Shown here one piece after another: positions 15,890 to 23,659 of a stretch of DNA of 45,824 nucleotides (positions are counted from its first letter, which is position 1; the number at the start of each line of letters is the position of its first letter). Both the position numbers and the translations under genes were made by a program. The stretch comes from Bryobacterales bacterium. GTDB lineage: Bacteria > Acidobacteriota > Terriglobia > Bryobacterales > Bryobacteraceae. The stretch is taken from contig JADLDI010000046.1 of assembly GCA_020846745.1 (NCBI GenBank), positions 1 to 45,824 of the forward strand, read 5' to 3'. Under the pieces are notes generated by a model. That model searched no databases, was not told the origin of the DNA, and saw nothing but the letters and a program-made list of their open reading frames with translations.

Positions 15890-15965
15890 GTGGCGCCTGA
15901 TTTCCAGGCGCGAGCTGGTCAGACGTTTTCGCGCACTTGGGTTCGATGGGGCTACGGTTTGTTGA
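15882..15965 (+). pseudogene. Truncated hicA toxin gene
   Basis: The 27-codon frame MSKWRLISRRELVRRFRALG-FDG matches the N-terminal helix and first strand region of HicA toxins that pair with this kind of HicB. It overlaps the hicB stop by 8 nt (ATGTCTAA). After FDG the frame meets unrelated residues and a TGA. The conserved GGxHxxM segment with the catalytic histidine is gone. The break falls where sequence similar to the dispersed repeat seen near 13,910 begins (TTGAAC), so insertion or recombination with that element probably destroyed the toxin. Confidence 0.7.
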
Positions 15966-16211
15966 ACCTGGGCTGTACCTCAAAAACACCGCTCCCTTGC
16001 GGGATTGAGAAAAAATGCGGCCCGCGCCCTTACGGTTGCGGTTCTGTTTCCGGAGCAGTGCGTGTTTGCAGTGGTTTACCGGACCCCGGGGCGCGGTGCT
16101 AAATCGCATTCAGCGGATTTTTTCTCACGCCTTTGCGGTCGCGGCTCGGTGACTATCCTGCTTTTGTACAAGGATTTGCGGGGAATTCGAAGGCGGAACG
16201 TGGGCTTGCGG
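15966..16211. other. Intergenic repeat-like stretch after the broken hicA
   Basis: 246 bp without a gene. It contains CGGTTCTGTTTCCG (from about 16039), shared with the stretch before the VWFA gene, and a GGGATTGAG block near 15999 like those at 13,950 and 15,562. The end of the oxidase operon lies to its right; I saw no clear terminator. Confidence 0.45.
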
Positions 16212-16616
16212 TTACTCTGGCTTGGTGCTGCGGCGGGCGCGCCAGAAGAGGGCGGCCATCCCGAGCACGGGGGGCGCGGCCATGATGGCGATGCCTTTGT
16301 TGAGCGTAGCTTGGCGGCTGGCTTCCTGCGCCGCGGCGGTGCGTTGGCACATGACGCATTGGCCGTGGGCGGCATCGGGCAGCATGGCTAGCAACGCCAG
16401 AATGAACACGATCGGGGCGGGAAAGAGGAGCCATCTTAGCAGGCGCCGCTCGTATTTCATGTGCATGAAGTAGGCGATGATATAGGCCGCTTTGAGGGAA
16501 GAAAGGCCGATCAGCGCGACGAGCATGATCGTCAGCGGCGTGTGCAGGTAGGCCAGAAAGACTTCAACGGCTGTCAGCACCAGCAGAAAGATCCAAACCT
16601 TTGCGAAGAGCTTCAT
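16212..16616 (-). CDS. Cytochrome c oxidase subunit IV family protein with extra CxxC membrane domain
   Basis: A 134-residue membrane protein. Residues 1-80 match the small subunit IV of bacterial haem-copper oxidases: three membrane helices, with AYIIAYFMHMKYERR as the typical helix-2/loop motif. The tail, about 84-134, is not part of normal subunit IV. It starts with GQCVMCQRTAAAQ, a CxxC pair, and ends with another membrane helix (IAIMAAPPVLGMAALFW). A separate small protein of this kind is known beside oxidase genes in related bacteria, so this looks like a fusion of two neighbours; that is inference. Its start shares one base with the stop of the upstream subunit III gene (TAATG). Last gene of the operon. 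Confidence 0.82.
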   Translation of the reverse strand: MKLFAKVWIFLLVLTAVEVFLAYLHTPLTIMLVALIGLSSLKAAYIIAYFMHMKYERRLLRWLLFPAPIVFILALLAMLPDAAHGQCVMCQRTAAAQEASRQATLNKGIAIMAAPPVLGMAALFWRARRSTKPE

Positions 16617-17224
16617 TAGGGTTTCACCGACATTAGATAAACGAGCGGGAAGACGAACATCCAGACCAGGTCGACGAAGTGCCAGTAGAGTCCGGCGACT
16701 TCGACATCGTCGCGGTTAAAGCGGCGGCTTGAGAATCCTAAAGCGACGATGCCTAAGTAGATCACGCCGGCGGTGACGTGGAGCATGTGGAGTCCGGTGA
16801 TGCCGAAGAACACGGCTCCGAAGAGGGGTTCGTTCCAGGGGTTCGACCACGGTGTAATGTGCATGTCGCGGATCAAGTGACGCCACTCCGTGAGGTGGAG
16901 GCCGACGAACAGTGCGCCGCAGAGCATCGTAGCCGCGAGCCAGCGGATGATGCGGGCGGGTTCGGTGGCATGGACGGCGGCGACCATCGTTAAGCTGCTG
17001 GTGAGCAGGACCAGCGTCATAACCGAGGAAAAGACGATGCTGGGCGAGAACTCGAACGGCGCGGGCCATTGGGCGGAGCCCATGCGCAGGTACGTGTAAC
17101 AGATGAGCAGGGTGGCGAAGGTGAGCGCGTCGGAAACGACGAACAGCCACATGCCGAGTTTCTTCGAAGGAATGCCGAGCGGAGTGGCGACGGCGGTGGT
17201 GGCGGCAACAGCGGAATGGTTCAT
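16616..17224 (-). CDS. ctaE: Cytochrome c oxidase subunit III
   Basis: A 202-residue integral membrane protein of the haem-copper oxidase subunit III family. The start is ATG at 17224, which overlaps the stop of the previous gene by 4 nt (ATGA); a longer version starting upstream would cut into that gene. It shows LGMWLFVVSDALTFATLL, FVGLHLTEWRHLI, FFGITGLHMLHVTAGVIYLG and, at the end, VAGLYWHFVDLVWMFVFPLVYL. The GLHMLHV and YWHFVDLVW motifs are the most conserved parts of the family. It has the short five-helix form typical of bacterial oxidases of the caa3/ba3-like branch. It works in the inner membrane beside subunit I. Confidence 0.93.
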   Translation of the reverse strand: MNHSAVAATTAVATPLGIPSKKLGMWLFVVSDALTFATLLICYTYLRMGSAQWPAPFEFSPSIVFSSVMTLVLLTSSLTMVAAVHATEPARIIRWLAATMLCGALFVGLHLTEWRHLIRDMHITPWSNPWNEPLFGAVFFGITGLHMLHVTAGVIYLGIVALGFSSRRFNRDDVEVAGLYWHFVDLVWMFVFPLVYLMSVKP

Positions 17225-17679
17225 GGGCGGCCCCAGATGGCAAATAGCAGCATGAGATAGATCCAAAGTCCGGTGAGAAAATGCCAGTAGATGCGCGCAC
17301 CGGCTTCACGCGCAAAGAGCAAAGCGATGATGCCGCCGACAGTGTGCGCGGCATGCAACATCGAGAAGACCCACAGGAACCAGTCGCCTGGTTGGGAGGA
17401 CGGCAGTTCGGTCCACACAACGCCTTGGCCGATCAGAAAGATCATTCCTAACACCCAGGCGGAGCGGCGCCAGCCGACGTGGAGCACGAGGCTCGAGATA
17501 ATCAGCACCGAGGTGTTGACCCAAATCAGCGGCGGCAGCGGCATGCCTTCCCAATCGCCGGCCATGTTGCGGCGCACCACCATGGCGCTGGTGAGTCCAG
17601 CGAAGAGCATGGCGATGGAGGCGCACAGAATCCAGGCGGCGGTGGCGGAGACTTGCTGTCGGGTACGCTCGTTCAGCAT
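17221..17679 (-). CDS. Second, shorter subunit III-like protein of the cytochrome oxidase
   Basis: A 152-residue membrane protein, also of the subunit III superfamily but shorter and more divergent than its neighbour. It has about five hydrophobic segments and ends with HAAHTVGGIIALLFAREAGARIYWHFLTGLWIYLMLLFAIWG. That segment corresponds to the helix pair that carries H-TVG and YWHF in subunit III. Paired subunit III-like genes occur in some acidobacterial oxidase operons, and the pair may form a composite subunit; this is inference. The stop overlaps the next start by 4 nt and the gene begins 6 nt after the end of the subunit I gene, so it belongs to the operon. Confidence 0.85.
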   Translation of the reverse strand: MLNERTRQQVSATAAWILCASIAMLFAGLTSAMVVRRNMAGDWEGMPLPPLIWVNTSVLIISSLVLHVGWRRSAWVLGMIFLIGQGVVWTELPSSQPGDWFLWVFSMLHAAHTVGGIIALLFAREAGARIYWHFLTGLWIYLMLLFAIWGRP

Positions 17680-17685
17680 CGTTCG

Positions 17686-19371
17686 TTATTCGTCGGTTTG
17701 CATGACGTAATCACGGTCGCGACCCGGTACGGAGAACTCGTACGGACCGTGGTTCACCTTCGTATGACCGTTCGTTTCCGTCCATTCGAGCGTCGTGGCC
17801 TGCCAGGGGTTGGGCGGAGCTTTCACACCCCGTTTGATGCTCCAGAAAAGATTGATGACGAACAGGATTTGGACCGCGGCCACGAGGAACGACATGTGGG
17901 TGATGCCCAAATGTAGACGCGTGAGGGGAGCCAGGAATTCGAACTCTTTGAAGTCAGGGTAGCGGCGCGGGTTGCCCACGATGCCGGCCAGGTGCATGGG
18001 AATGAAGATGGCGTAGACACCGACGAAGGTCAGGTAAAAATGCACCTTGCCAATGGTCTCGTTCAGGAAGCGTCCCCACATCTTGGGCGCCCAGTAATAG
18101 GTGGCCGCGAACATGGCGAAGATTGCGGCGACGCCCATGATGAGGTGGAAGTGGCCGACGACGAAGTAGGTGTCGTGGAAGTAGAGGTCCATCGCGGGCT
18201 GGCCGAGGAAGATGCCGGTGATGCCGCCGCTGACGAATAGAGACACGAAGCCGAGCGCGAACAGCATGGCGACGTTCAGGCGTAGGCGGCCGCTCCAGAT
18301 GGTGCCGAGCCAGTTAAACGTTTTGATGGCGGAGGGTACGCCGACGGCCATCGTGATGAGCGAAAACGCGATCGACGAGTAGGGGCTCATGCCGCTGACG
18401 AACATGTGGTGGCCCCAGACAAGGAACCCGAGGAATGCGATAGCGACCATGGCATAGACCATGGCTTTGTAACCGAATACCGGCCGGCGCGAAAAGACCG
18501 ACAGGACTGTTGAAATGAGGCCCATGCCGGGCAGGATGGCAAGGTAAACCTCCGGGTGGCCGAAGAACCAGAACAGGTGCTGCCAGAGGATGGGCGAGCC
18601 GCCTTTGTGGTCGATCACGCGGTCGTTGATCAGCAGTCCGCCGGGTACGAAAAAGCTGGTGTGGAGGTTGCGGTCGAGCAACAGGAGGATGCCCGCGGCG
18701 ATCAGGACCGCGAACGCGAAGAGGCTGATGACCGCGGTGACGAACCAGCCCCAAGTGGTGAGCGGCATGCGCATGAGCGTCATGCCGGGGGCGCGCAGAT
18801 CGATGATCGTCGTGATGAAGTTGATCGATCCCATCAGCGACGCGAACGAGAACAGGGCGATCGACAGCACCCAGAGGTCGACGCCGAGGCCCTGGCCGGG
18901 TCCGGCGATCTGGCCGACGGCGGAGAGGGGCGGGTACCCGGTCCAGCCGCCGAGGGGCGCGCCGCCGGGGATGAAGAAAGCCGAGAGCAAAACGATCAGG
19001 GCGGCGAAGGTGGTCCAGAACGAGAGCATGTTGAGGCGTGGGAACGCCATGTCTTCGGCCCCGATCTGGAGCGGGAGGAAAAAGTTGCCGAAGCCCGATT
19101 GCGGCGCGGTGGTCAGCACGAAGAAGACCATGATGGTGCCGTGAATGGTCATCAGGGAGAGGTAAAGTTCTGGTGTCATGATGCCGCCGGCCGCGGCGTC
19201 GGGCCAGAGGCGTTCGAACAGGCGCACCTTGGCGTCGGGATACGACAGGTGAAACCGCATCAGCACCGACAGGAACATGCCGACGAAGACGGAGAACAGG
19301 GCGAGGAAGAAGTACTGCTTACCGATTACCTTATGGTCGGTAGAGAAAATGTAGCGGCGGACGAAGTTCAT
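17686..19371 (-). CDS. ctaD: Cytochrome c oxidase subunit I
   Basis: A 561-residue catalytic subunit that reduces oxygen to water and pumps protons. I use the ATG at 19371 (MNFVRRYIFSTDHKVIG), which overlaps the subunit II stop by 4 nt (ATGA). The familiar motifs are in order: STDHKVIGKQYFF, MTIHGTIMVFF with the low-spin haem ligand His, and WFFGHPEVYLAILPGMG with CuB His and the cross-linked Tyr. Next are WGHHMFVSGM with the two further CuB His, and HDTYFVVGHFHLIMG with both haem ligands of the last helix pair. Twelve or more membrane segments are present and nothing is missing. The GHPEVY motif marks an aa3-type (family A) oxidase. Confidence 0.97.
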   Translation of the reverse strand: MNFVRRYIFSTDHKVIGKQYFFLALFSVFVGMFLSVLMRFHLSYPDAKVRLFERLWPDAAAGGIMTPELYLSLMTIHGTIMVFFVLTTAPQSGFGNFFLPLQIGAEDMAFPRLNMLSFWTTFAALIVLLSAFFIPGGAPLGGWTGYPPLSAVGQIAGPGQGLGVDLWVLSIALFSFASLMGSINFITTIIDLRAPGMTLMRMPLTTWGWFVTAVISLFAFAVLIAAGILLLLDRNLHTSFFVPGGLLINDRVIDHKGGSPILWQHLFWFFGHPEVYLAILPGMGLISTVLSVFSRRPVFGYKAMVYAMVAIAFLGFLVWGHHMFVSGMSPYSSIAFSLITMAVGVPSAIKTFNWLGTIWSGRLRLNVAMLFALGFVSLFVSGGITGIFLGQPAMDLYFHDTYFVVGHFHLIMGVAAIFAMFAATYYWAPKMWGRFLNETIGKVHFYLTFVGVYAIFIPMHLAGIVGNPRRYPDFKEFEFLAPLTRLHLGITHMSFLVAAVQILFVINLFWSIKRGVKAPPNPWQATTLEWTETNGHTKVNHGPYEFSVPGRDRDYVMQTDE

Positions 19372-20165
19372 TGATTGCCTCCCACCTGGGCCGCCTGGGC
19401 TTTCATCCAACTGTCGAATTCCTGCGGGTCCATGACGATGAGGGTGGTGCGCATCTGGTGATGTCCGAGGCCGCAAAGCTCCGAGCAGGCCACTTCATAG
19501 GTGCCGGGTTTGTCGGCTGTGAAAGCAAGCGGAATGTCGAGGCCGGGGACGAGGTCCTGTTTGAGGCGCAGTTCGCGGACGAAGAAGTTGTGGATCACGT
19601 CGCGCGCTTTGAGTTGCAGGACGATGGGTGCGCCGGCGGGCACGCGGACGGCCGCGGTGACGATGTCGTCTTTCGCCGCCGGGTCCTTTTCGTCGAGGCC
19701 GAAGGGGTTGGCGTTGGCGTCGTTGACGAACTTGAGGTCCGTGCGGCCGAACTTGCCGTCGGCGCCGGCGTATCGGAAGTTCCAGGCGAACTGCTTGCCG
19801 AGCGCCTCAATGCGAAGCGCTTTGGCGGAAGGCTCATCGATATGGAGGCGGCTCCAGATGGTGGAACTGCCGGCGGCAACGCCGACGAAAAGGATGACGG
19901 CGGCCGCAGTCCAGAGAATTTCGAGCTTGTTGTTGCCTTCGGTGTACGGAACCGGTTCGCGGCGGTTGCGATTCTTCACGATCAACCAACCGAGGAAGAC
20001 CTGAGCGAGAAAAAAGACGGAGCCGGTGAGGGCGAGCGTCAACAGGAAGTAATGATCGAATGCGCGGGCGTGTGCGTTGATCCCTTCCGGAAACCACCAC
20101 TTTTGGATCCCGAAGAGAACAGTGACAGCGATCGCAAGTGTCCATACCAATATGGCCAGCAACAT
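19368..20165 (-). CDS. ctaC: Cytochrome c oxidase subunit II
   Basis: A 265-residue subunit that takes electrons from cytochrome c through the binuclear CuA centre. Two membrane helices lie at about 2-20 and 40-62, with a third hydrophobic stretch at 84-100. The cupredoxin domain follows. All CuA ligands are visible: His192 (DVIHNFFV), Cys227, Glu229, Cys231, His235 and Met238 (CSELCGLGHHQM). There is no fused cytochrome c domain, so electrons must come from a separate cytochrome c, and the enzyme is not of the caa3 fused type. It is the first gene of the operon. A divergent HD-domain gene starts 55 bp away, so the oxidase promoter lies in or just before that gap. Confidence 0.96.
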   Translation of the reverse strand: MLLAILVWTLAIAVTVLFGIQKWWFPEGINAHARAFDHYFLLTLALTGSVFFLAQVFLGWLIVKNRNRREPVPYTEGNNKLEILWTAAAVILFVGVAAGSSTIWSRLHIDEPSAKALRIEALGKQFAWNFRYAGADGKFGRTDLKFVNDANANPFGLDEKDPAAKDDIVTAAVRVPAGAPIVLQLKARDVIHNFFVRELRLKQDLVPGLDIPLAFTADKPGTYEVACSELCGLGHHQMRTTLIVMDPQEFDSWMKAQAAQVGGNQ

Positions 20166-20219
20166 ATGGGGAGTAAGAGACTACTATACGGCAGTGTGTG
20201 CGCCGTATATTGGTTCGGG

Positions 20220-20828
20220 ATGCAGAATTCAGGGTTTCGGGACAGGTTGGTGGATCTGATTCGCGAGGCGGCGCGTCCGGTAGACAAATTCGGGCATCAG
20301 CCCCGGTTGTATGCGCTGACACAAGAGGTGGGGGCCGGCCTGAATTATGACGGAGAAGTAGTGTTTGCGGCGGTCTGGTTGCACGATTTGGGCGTGTTTG
20401 TGGGGCACCGTCCGGAGGATCCGGCGGAGTTGGCGCGCTGGGATCATGTGGCGTACGCGGTGGCGCGCGTACCGGGAATACTGCGCGAGGTCGGGTTTCC
20501 GGAGGAGAAGATCGAAGCGGTGCTGGAGGTAATCCGGACGCATCAGCCGAAGGATTCGCCGGTATCGATTGAGGCGATTATTGTGCGGGACGCGGATATT
20601 TTGGAGCAGTTGGGAGCGATCGGGATTTTGCGGACGGTTTCGAAGGTGGGCCGGGATACGCGCTTCAGCACGTTCACGCAAGCCGTAGCCGCCTTTCGCC
20701 GCGCGCTGGACACCTTGCCCGCGCAAATCAAACTGGACCGTACACGCCAACTGGCGGCCGCGAAGATCGCCATACTCGAAGCCTTCCTGGCCGCCGTTCA
20801 CGCCGAATCAGGCGACCAACTGCACTGA
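20220..20828 (+). CDS. HD-domain phosphohydrolase-like protein
   Basis: A 202-residue soluble protein with the metal-binding HD signature: GHQPRLYALT (first His), VWLHDLGVFVGHR (His-Asp pair), and IIVRDADILEQLGAIGI (last Asp). The spacing fits small HD hydrolases that act on nucleotides or related phosphates. I start at ATG 20220 (MQNSGFRD); an earlier ATG at 20166 would fall directly opposite the subunit II start. The substrate cannot be told. It is divergent from the oxidase operon and convergent, with 6 nt between stops, with the FGGY kinase. Confidence 0.88.
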   Translation: MQNSGFRDRLVDLIREAARPVDKFGHQPRLYALTQEVGAGLNYDGEVVFAAVWLHDLGVFVGHRPEDPAELARWDHVAYAVARVPGILREVGFPEEKIEAVLEVIRTHQPKDSPVSIEAIIVRDADILEQLGAIGILRTVSKVGRDTRFSTFTQAVAAFRRALDTLPAQIKLDRTRQLAAAKIAILEAFLAAVHAESGDQLH

Positions 20829-20834
20829 TCAGGT

Positions 20835-22379
20835 TTACGCCTGCGCCAGCCGCCGCAGCGTCGGTAGCATCCTGCTTTTGCCAAGCGAGAAATAGGCTTC
20901 GCGGTAAAGTTCGTACAGCTCCTGATACCGAGCCACATCGGCTGCCGGAGCCTCTACCGTGCGATAGGTCGGGCACAGCGCCGCCTGCGCATCCTCTACG
21001 GATTTGAATGCGCCGGCTGCTAAGAACGCGAAGATCGCCGAACCCAAGCTGGTCACCTCGCGTTCCGGCACCAGCACCGGTTTGCCGAACACACCGGCGT
21101 AGACGCGGTTGAGCACCTGGCTGCGCTGCGGAATGCCGCCGCCGTTGATCACCTGGCGAACGGGGACGCCATGCTCTTCCATGCGTTCGAGAATAATGCG
21201 GGTGTGGAAGGCCGTGCCTTCAATGGCGGCGAACAGTTCGTCCTGGGCGGTGCTTTGGAGGTTCCAGCCGAAGGTGACGCCGGTGAGTTCGGGGTTGACG
21301 AGCACGGTCCGGTCGCCGTTGTCCCATGTAAGGCGCAGCAGTCCCGTCTGGCCGGGGCGATAGCCTTCGAGACCTTCTGACAGCGCGGCCACGGTCGAAT
21401 TGGCGCGCTGGGCGATGGCGCTGAACAGGTCGCCCGTGGCGGAGAGCCCTGCTTCGTAACCAGCCTTTCCCGGATGAACCGAACCGGCGACCACCCCGCA
21501 CAGGCCGGGGATGAGCGTGACGGTATCGCTAATGGCCATCATGCAGGTAGACGTGCCGACCACGTTTACCACGTCGCCCACTTTGCACCCGGCGCCGATG
21601 GCGTCCCAATGGGCGTCGAGCGCGCCGACGGGCACCGGAATTCCGGCCCGAAGTCCTAGCTTTTCCGCCCATTCCGGCGACAATTCACCGGCAATAGTGT
21701 CGGATGTGCGGTAGCGGCCTTTGATGCGGTCGCGCACGCCGTCGAGCACGGGGTCCACCTGCACCCAGAAATCATTGGGCGGCAGGCCGCCGAGCGACTC
21801 GTTCCACATCCACTTGTGCCCCATGGCGCAAATGGACCGTGGCAACTCGTCCAGACTCTTGATCCCGCAGAGAGTGGCGACCACCATATCGCAGTTTTCA
21901 AGCGCCGTGGCGAAGCGCGACCGCTGATCGGGGTTGTGGCGCAGCCAGTGCAAAAGCTTCGAAAAACCCCATTCCGAGGAGTAGGCGCCACCGCACCAAT
22001 CGATAGATTTCAGATGGGTGCGGTGCGCGGTTTCCGTAATCTTAAGGGCTTCCTGCCAGGCCCGATGGTCGCACCACAGGTAGTAATCGCCAATCGGTTG
22101 AAGGGACTCGTCCACCGGAATGACGCTCGAACCTGTGGCGTCGACCGCCAGTGCCTGTACTGCCGCGCCTTCGACGCCCGCCGCCGCCAAAGCTCCGCGA
22201 GTGGCTTCAGCCAGCGCACGCATCTGGTCGCCGTGGCTTTGCGTCGCGTGGTTCGGATCTTCCCGGCGCCGGTGCAGCGGATAATCCGCGGTGGCCGAAC
22301 CGAGTCGCCCTCGTTCGCTATCCACAATCGAGACACGCACACTTAGCGTGCCGAAATCCACACCTGCGACGATCGCCAT
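20835..22379 (-). CDS. araB: FGGY-family carbohydrate kinase, ribulokinase-like
   Basis: A 514-residue sugar kinase. The N-terminal GVDFGTLSVRVSIVD is the ATPase phosphate-1 loop typical of ribulokinases (FGTLSVR). ALAVDATGSSVIPVD and YYLWCDHRAWQEA follow, the latter lining the sugar site. The C-terminal lobe has GWNLQSTAQDELFAAIEGTAFHTRIILERM, then INGGGIPQRSQVLNRVYAG and the adenosine-binding VTSLGSAIFAFLAAG. Length fits AraB-type enzymes, which phosphorylate ribulose, mainly L-ribulose, with ATP. No arabinose isomerase or epimerase is nearby, so the substrate remains an inference. The ATG at 22379 or a GTG three codons earlier can be the start. It may be co-transcribed with the regulator gene 52 nt upstream. 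Confidence 0.85.
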   Translation of the reverse strand: MAIVAGVDFGTLSVRVSIVDSERGRLGSATADYPLHRRREDPNHATQSHGDQMRALAEATRGALAAAGVEGAAVQALAVDATGSSVIPVDESLQPIGDYYLWCDHRAWQEALKITETAHRTHLKSIDWCGGAYSSEWGFSKLLHWLRHNPDQRSRFATALENCDMVVATLCGIKSLDELPRSICAMGHKWMWNESLGGLPPNDFWVQVDPVLDGVRDRIKGRYRTSDTIAGELSPEWAEKLGLRAGIPVPVGALDAHWDAIGAGCKVGDVVNVVGTSTCMMAISDTVTLIPGLCGVVAGSVHPGKAGYEAGLSATGDLFSAIAQRANSTVAALSEGLEGYRPGQTGLLRLTWDNGDRTVLVNPELTGVTFGWNLQSTAQDELFAAIEGTAFHTRIILERMEEHGVPVRQVINGGGIPQRSQVLNRVYAGVFGKPVLVPEREVTSLGSAIFAFLAAGAFKSVEDAQAALCPTYRTVEAPAADVARYQELYELYREAYFSLGKSRMLPTLRRLAQA

Positions 22380-22431
22380 AGAATCCACAGGTATAGCAGA
22401 TCCGCCGAACGGGGTTGGCGGCCAGCCGGGC

Positions 22432-23223
22432 TTATTGCTTTTCGGCAGCCAGGTGCAGGCCCTTGTGAATGGCGTACAAGGCGAGTTCTAACCGATCGGA
22501 AACGCCCAATTTGTCGAACACATTATGAAGGTGATTCTTCACAGTCTGTTCGCTAATGAACATCTTCTCGGCCATCTCTTTGTTCTTGTAGCCCTGGGCC
22601 ACCAGCGCGACAATCTCGCGTTCGCGCGCCGATAGCGGCGAGCGCTCCCGGGCGCCTTTGCCGTTGGCGGCCGCCATTTGATCGGCAGGCGAGGCGAATT
22701 GGCGCATCACAGCGGCCGTGGTGTGTGAGTCGAGCCAGATTTCACCGGCATACACCTTCCGGATACTCTTGACGATGAGTTCCGGCTGGGTTTGTTTCAC
22801 CACGATACCGGAGCAGCCCAGCTTCATCGCCTGGACCCACTCGTTCTTATCCTCAGAGGCAGTGAGGACAACGATACGTGTCTTGTGCGCACCGTGATGC
22901 AGGGTTTGTAAGACCGACAGGCCGTCGAGACCCGGCAGTTTCAGATCCAGCACCAGAATATCCGGGCGCAAATCTTCTACCATGTCGAGCGCTTGTCTGC
23001 CGTTGTCTGCCTGACCGATCACTTCCATGTCGGTCTCTAGCGTCAGTAACCTGCGCAGCCCTTCCCGAACAATCGGGTGATCGTCGACAATGACAATCCG
23101 AATCTTACTGGGTTTGGAAGCTACTACTTCATCCTGGATTTCTACCGCACCCGGTAGGCCATTCGGTTCGGACGACGTGTCTTTTGTTAATTCAGTCGTT
23201 TTCTGTTGGAGTCCCTCTAACAT
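22432..23223 (-). CDS. NarL/FixJ-type two-component response regulator
   Basis: A 263-residue response regulator. I choose ATG 23223 because GGAG sits six bases before it. An unusual hydrophilic N-terminal stretch of about 40 residues comes first. The receiver then follows, with the acidic pair (VIVDDHPIVREGLRRLL), the phosphorylation site Asp93 (ILVLDLKLPGLDGL), a Thr switch (VVLTASEDKN) and the conserved Lys (GIVVKQTQPE). A LuxR-type helix-turn-helix ends the protein (LSAREREIVALVAQGYKNKEMAEKMFISEQTVKNHLHNVFDKLGV). It should activate or repress genes after phosphorylation by a kinase not present here. It may control the kinase gene downstream or distant targets. Confidence 0.93.
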   Translation of the reverse strand: MLEGLQQKTTELTKDTSSEPNGLPGAVEIQDEVVASKPSKIRIVIVDDHPIVREGLRRLLTLETDMEVIGQADNGRQALDMVEDLRPDILVLDLKLPGLDGLSVLQTLHHGAHKTRIVVLTASEDKNEWVQAMKLGCSGIVVKQTQPELIVKSIRKVYAGEIWLDSHTTAAVMRQFASPADQMAAANGKGARERSPLSAREREIVALVAQGYKNKEMAEKMFISEQTVKNHLHNVFDKLGVSDRLELALYAIHKGLHLAAEKQ

Positions 23224-23659
23224 ATACATCTCCAAGTACCACGACCAGATTCTATATCCGTTCTAGTACCTACTCAATTCAGAGCACCCTCAGGATTGGC
23301 TGTTGCTAACCCTTAGTCCTCCGGGTTTCCATTGCTTAGTGCCAATTCCGTCTAGGGCTATTCCCTGTACTCCCCCGCCTAACGTGGGCTAGACGGCTCT
23401 TCCATGGAAGCAAGGAAACAATTGTCAAATCCTATGATAGTACCAAAGTACCAGCCTTGCGCAACCGGGAAACCTCGTAAGTTTCTGAATTTTAATGTGC
23501 GCGGTCCCATCTCCCAGCCAGTGGTCCTGGCCCTCTCTGCCGAACGGCTACGGGGGCGCGACCAGCGCACACCCTTTCACCGGCAGGGTTGCTCCCGCGA
23601 CCGGATTGTTTCACCCTGTCTAGTGATTGATCGCATTCTCCAGGAGCGAAAATCTCAAC
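23224..23659. other. Divergent intergenic region with a possible structured leader
   Basis: 436 bp between the response-regulator gene (leftward) and the GH172 gene (rightward). CCGTCTAG at 23348 and CTAGACGG at 23389 form an 8-bp inverted repeat enclosing 33 nt that contain GGGCTATTCCC and runs of C and G. On the minus strand this would lie about 125 nt upstream of the regulator start codon and could be a folded 5' leader or an operator. The frames open here lack coding features. Promoters for both genes must lie here. Confidence 0.45.

Noticed and set aside
18556..19374. 272-codon plus-strand frame opposite cytochrome oxidase subunit I
   Set aside because: It lies fully antisense to a certain gene and its composition (Glu, Gly, Arg-rich) is that of a reverse-complement artefact.
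19371..20219. Upstream extension of the HD-domain frame over the subunit II gene
   Set aside because: The extension is antisense to a well-supported gene; the HD fold starts only after 20220.
23470..23600. Possible riboswitch before the GH172 gene
   Set aside because: Short runs such as CCGGGAAACC looked suggestive, but no known riboswitch core could be laid out.
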